From Lachnospiraceae bacterium (GTDB taxonomy: Bacteria; Bacillota; Clostridia; Lachnospirales; Lachnospiraceae), in the NCBI GenBank assembly GCA_900770785.1, contig CAAGLJ010000071.1:1-64000 (forward strand): a stretch of 64,000 nucleotides of DNA, in the 5' to 3' direction. The notes under the pieces were generated by a model. That model made no database searches, had not been told where the DNA came from, and saw only the letters and a list, made by a program, of their open reading frames with translations. Made by a program: the position numbers and the translations under genes. This document shows positions 17,027-26,289 of this stretch, piece after piece (within the stretch, counting starts at the first letter, position 1; every line of letters starts with the position of its first letter).

Positions 17027-19675
17027 ATGAGTAAAGAATTAGCAAAAACCTACGATCCTCATGGAATGGAGGACAGACTGTATCAGAAGTGGATGGAAAA
17101 AAAATATTTTCATGCTGAAGTGGATCACAGCAAGACCCCTTTTACCATCGTAATCCCCCCTCCAAATATTACGGGACAGCTGCATATGGGCCATGCTTTG
17201 GACAATACCATGCAGGACATTCTTATCCGCTTTAAAAGAATGCAGGGCTATAATGCACTATGGCAGCCCGGTACTGACCATGCCAGTATCGCCACAGAGG
17301 TAAAAATTATTGAAAAATTGAAGGAAGAGGGCATCAGCAAGGAAGATCTGGGACGAGAGGGCTTCCTGGAAAGAGCCTGGGAGTGGAAAAAGGAGTATGG
17401 GGGACGCATTATTGAACAGTTAAAGAAGCTGGGTTCCTCCTGTGACTGGGACAGAGAGCGCTTTACCATGGATGAAGGCTGTAACGAAGCGGTTACAGAG
17501 GTTTTTTGTAAAATGCACGAAAAGGGCTGGATTTACAAAGGCAGCAGAATCATTAACTGGTGTCCTGTCTGCAACACCTCTATTTCGGACGCAGAGGTAG
17601 AGTATGAGGAACAGGAAGGAAAATTCTGGCATATTAAATACCCTATTAAGGATACCGATGAATTTCTGGAGTTTGCCACTACCCGTCCGGAAACCATGCT
17701 GGGGGATACTGCGGTAGCTGTGAATCCGGCGGATGAACGTTATCAGCATTTGATAGGGAAAAGGGTGATGCTTCCCTTCGTGAACCGGGAAATACCTATT
17801 GTGGCAGATTCTTATGTGGATATGGAATTTGGTACCGGTGTGGTAAAAATCACTCCGGCCCATGATCCTAACGATTTTGAGGTGGGAAAACGCCATAATC
17901 TGCCGGAAATCAACATTATGAATGATGATGCCACCATCAATGAACAGGGTGGAAAGTTTGCGGGAATGGATCGGTATGAGGCAAGAAGGGCCATCGTTAA
18001 GGAACTGGAGGAAATGGGGCTGCTGGTTCGTATTGAAGACCATGTACACAATGTGGGAACCCATGATCGCTGTAAAACCACTATAGAGCCTATGATTAAG
18101 CAGCAGTGGTTCGTCAAAATGGAGGAGTTGATCAAGCCAGCAGTGGAAGCAGTAAAATCCGGGGATATTCAGCTGATTCCGGAAAGAATGAACAAGGTTT
18201 ATTTTAACTGGACCGACAATATTCGTGACTGGTGTATCAGCCGCCAGCTCTGGTGGGGACACCGCATTCCTGCTTATTACTGTGATGAGTGCGGTAAAAT
18301 TGTAGTGGCTGCTAAGGCACCGGCGTCCTGTCCTGAATGTGGCTGCAGGCATTTGACCCAGGACGAGGATACACTGGATACCTGGTTTTCCTCTGCATTA
18401 TGGCCTTTCTCCACTCTGGGCTGGCCAAAAGAAACGGAGGACTTAAAGTATTTTTATCCTACGGATGTACTGGTAACCGGCTATGATATCATTTTCTTCT
18501 GGGTAATCCGCATGATTTTCTCCGGCTTTGAGCAGATGAAGGAGAAACCTTTTAAGACCGTTCTTTTTCATGGACTGGTACGGGATGCCCAGGGAAGAAA
18601 AATGTCTAAATCGCTGGGAAATGGTATTGATCCTTTGGAGATCATTGAGCAATTTGGAGCAGATGCCCTGAGACTTACCCTGATTACCGGAAACGCTCCC
18701 GGTAACGATATGCGTTTCTATCATGAAAGAGTGGAGGCCAGCAGAAACTTTGCCAACAAGGTATGGAATGCCTCCCGGTTCATTATGATGAATATGGAAG
18801 GAAAGGCCATTACCGAACCTTCGACAGCGGCTCTGGAGCCGGCAGATAAATGGATTTTGTCCAAATTGAACCGTCTTATCGGCCAGGTTACCGATAATAT
18901 GGAAAGCTTCGAGCTGGGCATTGCGGTACAGAAGGTGTACGACTTTATCTGGGATGAGTTCTGCGACTGGTATATTGAGATGGTTAAGCCCCGTCTTTAT
19001 AACAGCGACGACACAGACAGTCAGAATAGTGCCCTTTGGACATTAAAGACGGTGCTTTTGAATGTGCTGAAGCTTCTGCATCCTTACATGCCTTTTGTTA
19101 CTGAGGAAATTTTCTGTACCCTGCAGAATGAGGAAGAATCTATTATGGTAAGCTCCTGGCCTGTACAAAAAGCAGAATGGAATTTTGCAAAAGAGGAAAA
19201 GGATATTGAAACCATTAAGGAGGCAGTAAGAGGCATCCGTAATGTGCGTACAGAAATGAATGTACCACCCAGCAAAAAGGCTCTTGTTTATGTAGTGAGT
19301 ACCCAAAAGGAGCTTCTTAACGTATTCAGAGAAAGCGGTCTTTTCTTTGCTTCTTTAGCCTATGCCTCTGAGGTGAAGACTCAGGCCGATAAAGCAGGTA
19401 TTGCCGATGATGCGGTTTCGGTAGTGATTCCCGGTGCAGTATGCTATATTCCTTTTGCCCAGCTGGTAGATATCCGTAAGGAAATTGAACGTCTGGAAAA
19501 GGAAGAAAAGCGTCTTCAGGGAGAGCTGGCCCGGGTAAATGGGATGCTGAATAATGAGAAATTTATTTCCAGGGCACCGGCAGCCAAGATTGAGGAAGAA
19601 AAGACAAAGCTGTCAAAATATCAGCAGATGATGGATCAGGTAACGGAGAGGCTGGCACAGCTTAGACAGGCTTAA
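17027..19675 (+). CDS. valS: Valine--tRNA ligase
   Basis: Charges tRNA-Val with valine in the cytoplasm. The 882-residue length is normal for the enzyme. The class I signatures are HMGH (53-56, in [13 protein letters not shown]) and KMSKS (525-529). The inserted CP1 editing domain (about 190-340, with [15 protein letters not shown]) removes mischarged threonine. An anticodon-binding helical domain follows, and the last 65 residues are the coiled-coil arm typical of ValRS. An AAGGAG site precedes the ATG. Expression is controlled by the T-box leader upstream. folC follows after about 50 bases, a common clostridial order. Confidence 0.97.
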   Translation: MSKELAKTYDPHGMEDRLYQKWMEKKYFHAEVDHSKTPFTIVIPPPNITGQLHMGHALDNTMQDILIRFKRMQGYNALWQPGTDHASIATEVKIIEKLKEEGISKEDLGREGFLERAWEWKKEYGGRIIEQLKKLGSSCDWDRERFTMDEGCNEAVTEVFCKMHEKGWIYKGSRIINWCPVCNTSISDAEVEYEEQEGKFWHIKYPIKDTDEFLEFATTRPETMLGDTAVAVNPADERYQHLIGKRVMLPFVNREIPIVADSYVDMEFGTGVVKITPAHDPNDFEVGKRHNLPEINIMNDDATINEQGGKFAGMDRYEARRAIVKELEEMGLLVRIEDHVHNVGTHDRCKTTIEPMIKQQWFVKMEELIKPAVEAVKSGDIQLIPERMNKVYFNWTDNIRDWCISRQLWWGHRIPAYYCDECGKIVVAAKAPASCPECGCRHLTQDEDTLDTWFSSALWPFSTLGWPKETEDLKYFYPTDVLVTGYDIIFFWVIRMIFSGFEQMKEKPFKTVLFHGLVRDAQGRKMSKSLGNGIDPLEIIEQFGADALRLTLITGNAPGNDMRFYHERVEASRNFANKVWNASRFIMMNMEGKAITEPSTAALEPADKWILSKLNRLIGQVTDNMESFELGIAVQKVYDFIWDEFCDWYIEMVKPRLYNSDDTDSQNSALWTLKTVLLNVLKLLHPYMPFVTEEIFCTLQNEEESIMVSSWPVQKAEWNFAKEEKDIETIKEAVRGIRNVRTEMNVPPSKKALVYVVSTQKELLNVFRESGLFFASLAYASEVKTQADKAGIADDAVSVVIPGAVCYIPFAQLVDIRKEIERLEKEEKRLQGELARVNGMLNNEKFISRAPAAKIEEEKTKLSKYQQMMDQVTERLAQLRQA

Positions 19676-19729
19676 ACGGCATGAATCGTACAGTAAAACT
19701 GGCGGTGCATAGCATAGACAGGAAGGGTA

Positions 19730-21106
19730 ATGACAAATAGATTAACCTATAAACAGGCAGAAGAATATATACTATCCATCCCAAAGTTTACGAAAAAGAA
19801 CATCTGGGAGAAGACCAGAGATTTTTATGAATTTCTGGGAAAGCCAGGGAAGGGGAGCAAAATAATTCATGTGGCAGGCACCAACGGCAAAGGGTCGGTG
19901 TGTGCCTACATGGCTTCCTGTCTGAAGGAAGGTGGATATTCAGTGGGAATGTTCACCTCCCCTCATCTGGTAAGCATGCGGGAGAGAATCCGGCTGAACG
20001 GAGAAATGATTTCAGAAAAAGAATTTTTGGAAACCTTCCATCAGCTTGGGGCTATGCTGGAGACGTATCAAAAAAAAGAATGTGGAGAGGACAATAAAAT
20101 CCAGTCTGCCAGCAGGCACAGAAAGAAGGAGGCCTATCATCCAGCTTTTTTCGAGTGGCTGTTTTTTCTTGCCATGCTGTTTTTTGAAAAGAAATGCCCC
20201 CAGGTAATTATTCTGGAAACGGGTCTGGGCGGCAGGCTGGATGCTACCAACGTAATTGATCCACCGGCAGTCTGTGTGATTACCCGTATTGGCCTGGACC
20301 ATATGGAATATCTGGGAAATACCTGCGGACAGATTGCAGGAGAGAAGGCAGGCATTATTAAGCCCGGAAGCCGTGTTATTTATAGCACCATGCGACAGGA
20401 AAGTGAGCAGGTCATAGAGCGAAAGGCAGCGGAATGTGGATGTTCATACAGAAAAATGAAAAAAGAGGAGGAATGGCTCTGGGATTTGGCAGATAAAGGG
20501 ATTGATTTTTCCTTTTATTCTCGTTATTATGGTTATATTCCACTTAACCTGACTTCAAAAGCACTCTATCAGCTGGAAAACGCAGCTTTGGCTCTGGGGG
20601 CCTTGGAGGAGGCAGAATTTCGGCTTTCTCCTGAGATTTTGCAGGCAGGGGTAAAAAAGTGTAAGTGGGAGGGCAGAATGGAGGAAATTTTGCCCGGTGT
20701 TTTTCTGGATGGTGCCCACAATCAGGATGGGATTGAGGCATTTTTAGAGTCTGTACAGAGGGATGGCTGCCGGGGAAAGCGGTGGCTGTTATTTTCTGTT
20801 GTGGCGGATAAAGAATACGAAATAATAAAGAAACAGATATTGGAAAAGGGTCTGTTTCATCAGGTATATGTAGCTCCTCTGGAAAATGAACGGAGCCTGA
20901 CCAGGGCAGAGCTGGAGAATTTATTTGAAGATTGTGGAGTTTTGGTATTGGACGGTGTTTCCCGGGGCCTGGAAGAGATTCTCAGCCTGAGGGAACAGGA
21001 GGATTTGGTATATGTGGCCGGCTCCCTGTATTTAGTGGGTGAGGTCAAGGCCTATTTCAGCGTGAACAGGGAACGCTGCAGGGCGGCATCATGGAGGATA
21101 GAATGA
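19730..21106 (+). CDS. folC: Folylpolyglutamate synthase / dihydrofolate synthase
   Basis: Adds glutamate to folates (and possibly to dihydropteroate) using ATP. It has the Mur-ligase fold: P-loop TNGKGS (about residues 49-54), the ETGLGGRLDATNV motif (about 163-175) and FLDGAHNQDG in the C-terminal domain. Length 458 is slightly above the usual 430 because of a polar insert near residues 118-137. GGAAGGG lies before the start. It is followed without a gap by a 48-residue ORF whose start overlaps its stop. Confidence 0.94.
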   Translation: MTNRLTYKQAEEYILSIPKFTKKNIWEKTRDFYEFLGKPGKGSKIIHVAGTNGKGSVCAYMASCLKEGGYSVGMFTSPHLVSMRERIRLNGEMISEKEFLETFHQLGAMLETYQKKECGEDNKIQSASRHRKKEAYHPAFFEWLFFLAMLFFEKKCPQVIILETGLGGRLDATNVIDPPAVCVITRIGLDHMEYLGNTCGQIAGEKAGIIKPGSRVIYSTMRQESEQVIERKAAECGCSYRKMKKEEEWLWDLADKGIDFSFYSRYYGYIPLNLTSKALYQLENAALALGALEEAEFRLSPEILQAGVKKCKWEGRMEEILPGVFLDGAHNQDGIEAFLESVQRDGCRGKRWLLFSVVADKEYEIIKKQILEKGLFHQVYVAPLENERSLTRAELENLFEDCGVLVLDGVSRGLEEILSLREQEDLVYVAGSLYLVGEVKAYFSVNRERCRAASWRIE

Positions 21107-21249
21107 TTAATTTTGAAGAAGAGTTGAAGAAATTTCATCTCAGCCTGGAAATAGAGGATGCTGAAGATGCTTTATATAAAAATAATTTGACCGATATTGC
21201 GGATTTAGTAGTTGAGATCGTGAAAGAAGTTAAAGAGGAAAAAGAATAG
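21103..21249 (+). CDS. Small acidic helical protein, 48 residues
   Basis: A short ORF starting MINFEEELKKFHLSLEIED and ending KEVKEEKE. Its ATG overlaps the folC stop as ATGA, GGAGG lies at 21093-21097, and it stops just before the TPR gene, so it sits in a coupled operon position. It is strongly acidic and should form one or two amphipathic helices. I do not know a family. The coupling and ribosome site are the reasons to believe that it is translated. Confidence 0.65.
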   Translation: MINFEEELKKFHLSLEIEDAEDALYKNNLTDIADLVVEIVKEVKEEKE

Positions 21250-21260
21250 AGGAAACAGAG

Positions 21261-22712
21261 ATGAGATGTTATAACTGTGGCTGCAATTTGACAGAGCATA
21301 ATTTCTGCACGAATTGCAAAGTTGATGTAACCAAGTATAAGCTGGTCGTCAGTGCATCCAATCTGTTTTATAATGATGGTTTGGAAAAAGCCAGAGTACG
21401 GGATCTATCCGGTGCTGTGGCCAGTCTACGCCAGTGCTTGAAGTTAAATAAGAACCATGTAGATGCCAGGAATCTGTTGGGACTGGTATATTTTGAACTG
21501 GGGGAGTCGGTTCAGGCTCTCAATGAGTGGGTAATCAGTAAGAATCTTCAGTCGAAAAAAAATGTGGCAGATGATTACTTAAATCTGATCCAGAGTAATC
21601 CGGGGAAGCTGGATGCCCTTAATGCCACTATCAAAAAGTTTAATCAGGCTTTAACCTACTGCTATCAGGACAGTCTGGATCTGGCAGTTATCCAGCTGAA
21701 AAAGGTTCTGTCCATGAATTCCAGGTACTTACAGGCCCATCAGCTGCTGGCCCTGCTCTATATGAACAGTGAAGAGTGGGCAAAGGCCCGCAAGGAGCTG
21801 GATAAGTGTCTTCGTATCGATATAAATAATACCATAGCCTTGCGTTATACTCAGGAAATCAATCAGCTTCTGGGTGAAAGTGAAAGCCCCAGGTCTGAGC
21901 GGAAAAATGGGAGCAAAGGAAGCAGAAATCCGGCAGCAAAGAGTAAAAACGTCAGTGAAGAGTCATACCAGTATCAGAGTGGAAATGAAACTATTATTCA
22001 GCCCTACAATGTATCGGAGGGTAAAACCGCCAGCTCTATCTGGAATTTACTTATAGGAATAGCCATAGGCCTTGCGGTAGCCTGGTTTCTGATTTTGCCT
22101 GCCAGAGTGCAGAATGCCCAAGCCAGTATCAATGAGGAGATGAAGGTAGTCAGTGAACAGCTGGATGTGAAGTCGGCTACCATCAATGAGCTGGAAAGCA
22201 AAATAAAGGCTCTGGAGAATGAGAAAAAGAATCTGGAGGGACAGCTGGAGGGCTTCGTAGGTACAGGAGGAACTCTGGAGGATGTAAACAATCTGCTGCA
22301 GGCAGTAAGAATATATATTGATACCCCTGATGAAATCAATGCAATAAGTGAGTATCTGGAGAAGATTAATCCTGAATCCATAACAGAAGAATCCTCAGAA
22401 TCCTTTACTGCTTTGTATGAGCTGCTCATTCAGGATGTGGGAACACAGTTGGGAAGGGAGTACTATCGAAGAGGACAGGATGCCTATCAAAGCGGGAACT
22501 ATGAGACGGCTGTTGAGGAGCTGACCCGTGCAGCTGCTTACGACAGCAGTAATGTGGATGCCTATTTTAATCTGGCAAATTCCTATCGTAAGCTGGAAAA
22601 GGACTTGGAGGCTATTCAGGTCTACGAAAAAATAATTGAGCTTTTTCCCGGGACGGAAAAAGCCAACAGATCCCAGTCCTATATCAATGAATTAACTGAA
22701 AATAATCAATAG
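21261..22712 (+). CDS. Zinc-ribbon, TPR-repeat membrane protein
   Basis: A 483-residue protein. C3/C6 and C16/C19 form an N-terminal zinc ribbon. Residues about 30-215 are tetratricopeptide-like repeats (NHVDARNLLGLVYFELGE, YLQAHQLLALLYMNSEE). A low-complexity basic linker is followed by one membrane segment at about 258-276 (LLIGIAIGLAVAWFLILP), then a coiled coil (about 285-330) and a further TPR unit near the C-terminus (DAYFNLANSYRKLEKD). The TPR part before the helix is probably cytoplasmic and the C-terminal part outside. A scaffold role is likely, partner unknown. A terminator follows, so it ends the valS-folC unit. Confidence 0.8.
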   Translation: MRCYNCGCNLTEHNFCTNCKVDVTKYKLVVSASNLFYNDGLEKARVRDLSGAVASLRQCLKLNKNHVDARNLLGLVYFELGESVQALNEWVISKNLQSKKNVADDYLNLIQSNPGKLDALNATIKKFNQALTYCYQDSLDLAVIQLKKVLSMNSRYLQAHQLLALLYMNSEEWAKARKELDKCLRIDINNTIALRYTQEINQLLGESESPRSERKNGSKGSRNPAAKSKNVSEESYQYQSGNETIIQPYNVSEGKTASSIWNLLIGIAIGLAVAWFLILPARVQNAQASINEEMKVVSEQLDVKSATINELESKIKALENEKKNLEGQLEGFVGTGGTLEDVNNLLQAVRIYIDTPDEINAISEYLEKINPESITEESSESFTALYELLIQDVGTQLGREYYRRGQDAYQSGNYETAVEELTRAAAYDSSNVDAYFNLANSYRKLEKDLEAIQVYEKIIELFPGTEKANRSQSYINELTENNQ

Positions 22713-22720
22713 GTTACCAA

Positions 22721-22779
22721 AGAGAGCCGGATACTTCTTTAAGGAAATATCCTCAGGAAATATCCGGCTCTCTTTTTTT
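22721..22779 (+). terminator. Rho-independent terminator before spoIIAA
   Basis: AGAGAGCCGGATA pairs perfectly with TATCCGGCTCTCT and is followed by seven T. The loop carries AGGAAATATCC twice. The sporulation operon starts about 30 bases later, so its promoter must overlap this region or lie upstream; I did not find a convincing sigma-H promoter. Confidence 0.9.
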
Positions 22780-22808
22780 GTCTGAAAATATCCAAAAAGG
22801 GGGAAAAT

Positions 22809-23126
22809 ATGAAGCAGGAACAGCAGTACAAGGTAATTAAGGACTATCTTTGCATTAAAATGCCACAGGAAATTGACCATCATAATGCAGAACTGATCAG
22901 CCGTAATGCAGATCGCTTTATCTGTCAGGACAAGGTAAATCACATTGTATTTGATTTTGAGGATACGGATTTTATGGATAGCTCAGGAATAGGAATAATT
23001 GCCGGCCGCTATAAAAAGGTAAGAGTATTCGGTGGACAAGTCTATATTGTAAATGCCAAAAGTCAGGTAAAAAGGATTTTACTTCTGTCCGGCCTGCAAA
23101 GATATGTAGTCTGGATGAAAGAATAA
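22809..23126 (+). CDS. spoIIAA: Anti-sigma F factor antagonist SpoIIAA
   Basis: A 105-residue STAS-domain protein. Unphosphorylated SpoIIAA binds SpoIIAB and frees sigma F in the forespore; SpoIIAB phosphorylates it on a serine. The site is in the DFMDSSGIGII motif at S58, the position known from B. subtilis. AAGGGGG lies before the ATG. It is the first gene of the spoIIAA-spoIIAB-sigF operon, in the standard order. Confidence 0.97.
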   Translation: MKQEQQYKVIKDYLCIKMPQEIDHHNAELISRNADRFICQDKVNHIVFDFEDTDFMDSSGIGIIAGRYKKVRVFGGQVYIVNAKSQVKRILLLSGLQRYVVWMKE

Positions 23127-23159
23127 CAGGTAGAGCAGGAAAGGAGAACCGATTATTAT

Positions 23160-23621
23160 ATGGAAACAAAAAGCAGACAAAAAACAGAAAACTGGATGCA
23201 GCTTACCTTTGAAGCAAGATCGGAAAACGAGAGTTTGGCCAGGCTTGCAGTGGCCTCTTTTATTACACCGTTAAATCCTACACTGGAAGAAATGGCAGAC
23301 GTAAAAACCGCCGTTTCAGAAGCAGTAACCAATGCCATAATTCATGGCTACGAGGAAGAAGGCGGGAGCGTTTACATAAGGTGCAGACTTAAACAGGATC
23401 TGCTGGAGGTAGAAGTAGAAGATAAGGGAAAAGGTATTGAGGACATTGATCAGGCTATGGAACCTCTTTTTACCACCAAGCCTGAACAGGATCGTTCGGG
23501 AATGGGCTTTTCTTTTATGGAAGCCTTTATGGATGAGCTGGAGGTAGTATCCATTCCAGGCTCAGGAACCTGTGTACTGATGAAAAAAAAGCTGGGAACC
23601 GGTGCATGGTTTGAACTGTAA
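23160..23621 (+). CDS. spoIIAB: Anti-sigma F factor / serine kinase SpoIIAB
   Basis: A GHKL-fold kinase that holds sigma F inactive and phosphorylates SpoIIAA. The N box is EAVTNAIIHGYE, the G1 box DKGKGIED and the G2 box GMGFSFMEAF, all intact. The 153-residue length is a few residues longer than B. subtilis (146); the ATG at 23196 would give the usual length but has no ribosome site, while AAGGAG lies 13 nt before 23160. Confidence 0.96.
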   Translation: METKSRQKTENWMQLTFEARSENESLARLAVASFITPLNPTLEEMADVKTAVSEAVTNAIIHGYEEEGGSVYIRCRLKQDLLEVEVEDKGKGIEDIDQAMEPLFTTKPEQDRSGMGFSFMEAFMDELEVVSIPGSGTCVLMKKKLGTGAWFEL

Positions 23622-23648
23622 GCCGAAAGGAAAAGAGGAAGGTTAAAA

Positions 23649-23664
23649 TGCTGCTAAAGCAGCA
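23649..23664 (+). other. Mini stem-loop before sigF ribosome site
   Basis: TGCTGC-TAAA-GCAGCA, a perfect 6-bp stem, followed by GAATGAGAGGAAAAATG in which AGAGG serves the second ATG. The same arrangement precedes tmk and the DUF1622 gene. Confidence 0.65.
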
Positions 23665-23678
23665 GAATGAGAGGAAAA

Positions 23679-24467
23679 ATGGAGGAAATCACAGTACTGA
23701 TTGAGCGATTACAGGCAGGAGATAAAGAGGCAAGAGAAGTACTGATTGAAAAGAACCTGGGATTGGTACACCACATCGTGAAGCGCTTTCTGGGACGGGG
23801 AGTGGAAGCGGAGGACCTGTTCCAGATTGGAACCATAGGACTGATGAAGGCTATCGACAAGTTTGACCTTTCCTTTCAGGTAAAATTTTCCACCTATGCG
23901 GTACCCCTGATCAGCGGAGAAATCAAACGCTTTTTAAGGGATGACGGACTGGTAAAGGTGAGCAGAAGCCTGAAGGAAAACGGATGGAAGATAAATCGGG
24001 TAGTGGAACAGCAAAAACGGGAGAAGGGAAGGGACGTTACCATTGAGGAACTGGTGCAGGAGACAGGACTGAGCCGGGAGGAAATCGTTATGGCTATGGA
24101 GGCCAACATTCATGTAGAATCCCTTTATAAATCCGTTTACCAGTCCGATGGCAGTGAGATTTATCTGGTGGATCAGGTGGTAGCAGGAGGAAGAAACGGG
24201 CTGGGAACAGAAGCGGGCAGCAGGGGAGAAAGAAAAATTAATTTTTCCGGAGCAGCGGAGGATAAGGAAAAGGAGCAGCTGATTAATCATCTTTTGCTGG
24301 AGCAATTATTGCAGGGTCTGGGAGATTCAGAAAGAAATTTAATTCAAATGCGTTATTTTGAGAATATGACACAGGTACAAGTGGCAAAAATATTAGGGAT
24401 AAGTCAGGTACAGGTATCCCGAACTGAGAAAAAAATTCTTTGCAGGATGCGCAAAAGCCTGGAATGA
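23679..24467 (+). CDS. sigF: RNA polymerase sporulation sigma factor SigF
   Basis: The early forespore sigma factor. Region 2 (EDLFQIGTIGLMKAIDKFDL, KFSTYAVPLISGEIKRFLRD), region 3 (VSRSLKENGWKI) and region 4 (ISQVQVSRTEKKIL) are intact. The linker between regions 3 and 4 (about residues 166-195, Gly- and Arg-rich) is about 25 residues longer than in B. subtilis SigF. The start is set at the second ATG because GAGAGG lies just before it; the ATG at 23667, which would add MRGK, has no ribosome site. spoVAA follows after 13 bases. Confidence 0.95.
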   Translation: MEEITVLIERLQAGDKEAREVLIEKNLGLVHHIVKRFLGRGVEAEDLFQIGTIGLMKAIDKFDLSFQVKFSTYAVPLISGEIKRFLRDDGLVKVSRSLKENGWKINRVVEQQKREKGRDVTIEELVQETGLSREEIVMAMEANIHVESLYKSVYQSDGSEIYLVDQVVAGGRNGLGTEAGSRGERKINFSGAAEDKEKEQLINHLLLEQLLQGLGDSERNLIQMRYFENMTQVQVAKILGISQVQVSRTEKKILCRMRKSLE

Positions 24468-24480
24468 AAAGGAGTTTGTC

Positions 24481-25110
24481 ATGTCAGATACTGTAGTCTA
24501 TTTAAAGATGGATACAAAAGTGAAAATTGCCGAGACCACAATTCAGATTGGGGATTTGGGGAAGATTTACTGTCAGGATGTTCACATTACCAATAAGATA
24601 AAACCACTTAAGGTACATGTATTTCAACAAAAGGATAAGGGACGCTGTGTAATCAGTGCATTGAAGGTAACGGAGCTGATTTACGCAACCTGTCCCAGCT
24701 GCACAGTGGATATTGTGGGAGCCACAGAAACTATTGTGGAACAGGTCAAAGCAAAGCACAGTCCTGAGTGGACAACCTGGCTGAAGGTGGCAGCAGTTTC
24801 CCTGCTTTGTTTTTTTGGAACCATGTATACGATTATGGCCTATCATAACGATATTAACATTACGGAGCTTTTTGGGCAGATTCATGAACTGATTATGGGG
24901 CAGCCGGGGAACGGCTATACGGCTTTGGAAGCCGCCTATTCCCTGGGCCTGGCTATGGGAATCATCATTTTCTATAACCATATCGGTAAACGGCGGCTTA
25001 CACCGGATCCAAGCCCGGTGGAGGTGGAAATGCGGGTGTATGGAGACGACATAAATACGGCGTTGGTGGAAATGGCTAATCGGGAGGAAAAAACCATTGA
25101 TGTATCTTAA
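24481..25110 (+). CDS. spoVAA: Stage V sporulation protein AA
   Basis: Part of the SpoVA complex in the spore inner membrane, which moves dipicolinic acid into the forespore and out at germination. The 209-residue protein has a soluble N-terminal region (about 1-95) and membrane segments near 99-120 and 143-165, as in known SpoVAA. AAGGAG lies before the ATG. It follows sigF closely, so a transcript from the spoIIA promoter could include it; the overlap with spoVAB shows coupling. Confidence 0.93.
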   Translation: MSDTVVYLKMDTKVKIAETTIQIGDLGKIYCQDVHITNKIKPLKVHVFQQKDKGRCVISALKVTELIYATCPSCTVDIVGATETIVEQVKAKHSPEWTTWLKVAAVSLLCFFGTMYTIMAYHNDINITELFGQIHELIMGQPGNGYTALEAAYSLGLAMGIIIFYNHIGKRRLTPDPSPVEVEMRVYGDDINTALVEMANREEKTIDVS

Positions 25111-25606
25111 ATTTGTTTTCATGGTTATATCTGCCTTTGGATTTGGGCTTCTGTCCTCAGGCGGAGTATTTACTGTATTCGTATCGGTGGGGCTGGTCCC
25201 CCGATTTGCGGACAAAACCCACACGGCAGCCTATATCATGAAATATGAAAATGCAATTGTGGCAGGAACCATTCTGGGCTGCCTTTTCAGTATATACTCA
25301 AAAGGACTTTCTCCGGTTTTTGGCAAATTTGGAGAATTACCCCTTCCCGGAGCAGGGGCTTTTACCAAAGAGCTTCCTTTTTTGGGAAGCATAACCTGGG
25401 GAAGTCTGATTCTTGCTGTTTTTGGTATATTTGCAGGGATGTTTGTGGGGTGCTTTGCCATTGCTATTGCAGAAATGCTGAATACGATTCCCATATTTGA
25501 ACGCCGAATCAGCCTTGGAAAAGGCTCAGGAATCGTCATTCTCTCCATCGCTCTGGGAAAAGCATTGGGCTCTTTTCTTTACTATGCCATTCTCACGCAA
25601 AAATAG
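25100..25606 (+). CDS. spoVAB: Stage V sporulation protein AB
   Basis: A membrane protein of about 168 residues with four hydrophobic segments, partner of SpoVAA in the dipicolinic acid channel complex. The start overlaps the end of spoVAA by 11 bases; GGGAGG lies at 25083-25088. A TTG three bases earlier is possible. A forespore-type promoter for spoVAC follows about 40 bases after the stop. Confidence 0.93.
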   Translation: MYLKFVFMVISAFGFGLLSSGGVFTVFVSVGLVPRFADKTHTAAYIMKYENAIVAGTILGCLFSIYSKGLSPVFGKFGELPLPGAGAFTKELPFLGSITWGSLILAVFGIFAGMFVGCFAIAIAEMLNTIPIFERRISLGKGSGIVILSIALGKALGSFLYYAILTQK

Positions 25607-25644
25607 AAGGCATTTTTCTGGGGGCAGTCAAATGGAAAAGAACA

Positions 25645-25675
25645 GGAATAACAGAAAGAAGATTCTGGAATACTA
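25645..25675 (+). promoter_or_regulatory. Candidate sigma F/G promoter for spoVAC
   Basis: GGAATA (25645-25650), 18-nt spacer, AATACTA (25669-25675). The forespore consensus known from B. subtilis is about GNATA, 17-18 nt, CATACTA, so this matches with one change in the -10 element. It fits the forespore role of spoVAC. Confidence 0.6.
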
Positions 25676-25757
25676 GAAGAAAAGAAGGTGATTGGCATAA
25701 AAGAAAGTGAAATTCTGAAAGAAAGAGGAAGGAAGTCACCGTTAAGAGGAGGAGACA

Positions 25758-26288
25758 ATGGCAGAAAATAAGAAAAGGAATGTAGGAAACGGACAGCAGG
25801 CTCAGGGCAGCCAGTCCGGCAAGCAGGCTGTTTCAGAACAGGAAAAGCAGCAATATCAGGAATATGTAAAGGAGATGACACCAACCCACAATCTGGCAAT
25901 GCAGATGCTCAATGCTTTTATCTGTGGAGGGCTTATCTGCTGTATTGGCCAGGCCATTTTAAACTATTGTGCAGATGGACTGGGACTGGAAAAGCAGGTG
26001 GCAGCAAGCTGGTGCTCGCTGCTTTTGATCCTGCTGTCGGTGGTGCTGACGGCCTGTCACCTGTACGGGTCCATTGTAAAATGGGGAGGGGCGGGAGCTC
26101 TCGTTCCCATTACCGGCTTTGCCAATTCGGTAGCGGCTACCGCCATTGAGTTTAAAAAAGAAGGCCAGGTTTTTGGTGTAGGAGCCAAGATTTTTACTAT
26201 CGCAGGACCGGTAATCCTGTATGGAATATTTTCCAGTTGGGTACTGGGGCTGATTTATTGGCTGTTAAAGCTTATGGGGGTAATGTAA
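25758..26288 (+). CDS. spoVAC: Stage V sporulation protein AC
   Basis: The mechanosensitive-channel-like component of the SpoVA complex. Its 176 residues start with a polar Gln/Lys-rich tail (about 1-40, longer than in B. subtilis) followed by membrane segments; the motif GGAGALVPITGFANSVAATAIEFK is the conserved core of the SpoVAC/AE family. AGGAGGAG precedes the start. In B. subtilis spoVAD and spoVAE follow directly; here they are about 9 and 16 kb away. Confidence 0.94.
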   Translation: MAENKKRNVGNGQQAQGSQSGKQAVSEQEKQQYQEYVKEMTPTHNLAMQMLNAFICGGLICCIGQAILNYCADGLGLEKQVAASWCSLLLILLSVVLTACHLYGSIVKWGGAGALVPITGFANSVAATAIEFKKEGQVFGVGAKIFTIAGPVILYGIFSSWVLGLIYWLLKLMGVM

Positions 26289-26289
26289 A

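Noticed and set aside
17420..18352. 310-residue minus-strand open frame
   Set aside because: It lies within valS, which is strongly conserved on the + strand.
22713..22808. Sigma-H promoter for spoIIAA
   Set aside because: AGGAAAT elements occur, but no matching GAAT-type -10 at 12-14 nt; the repeats are in the terminator loop.
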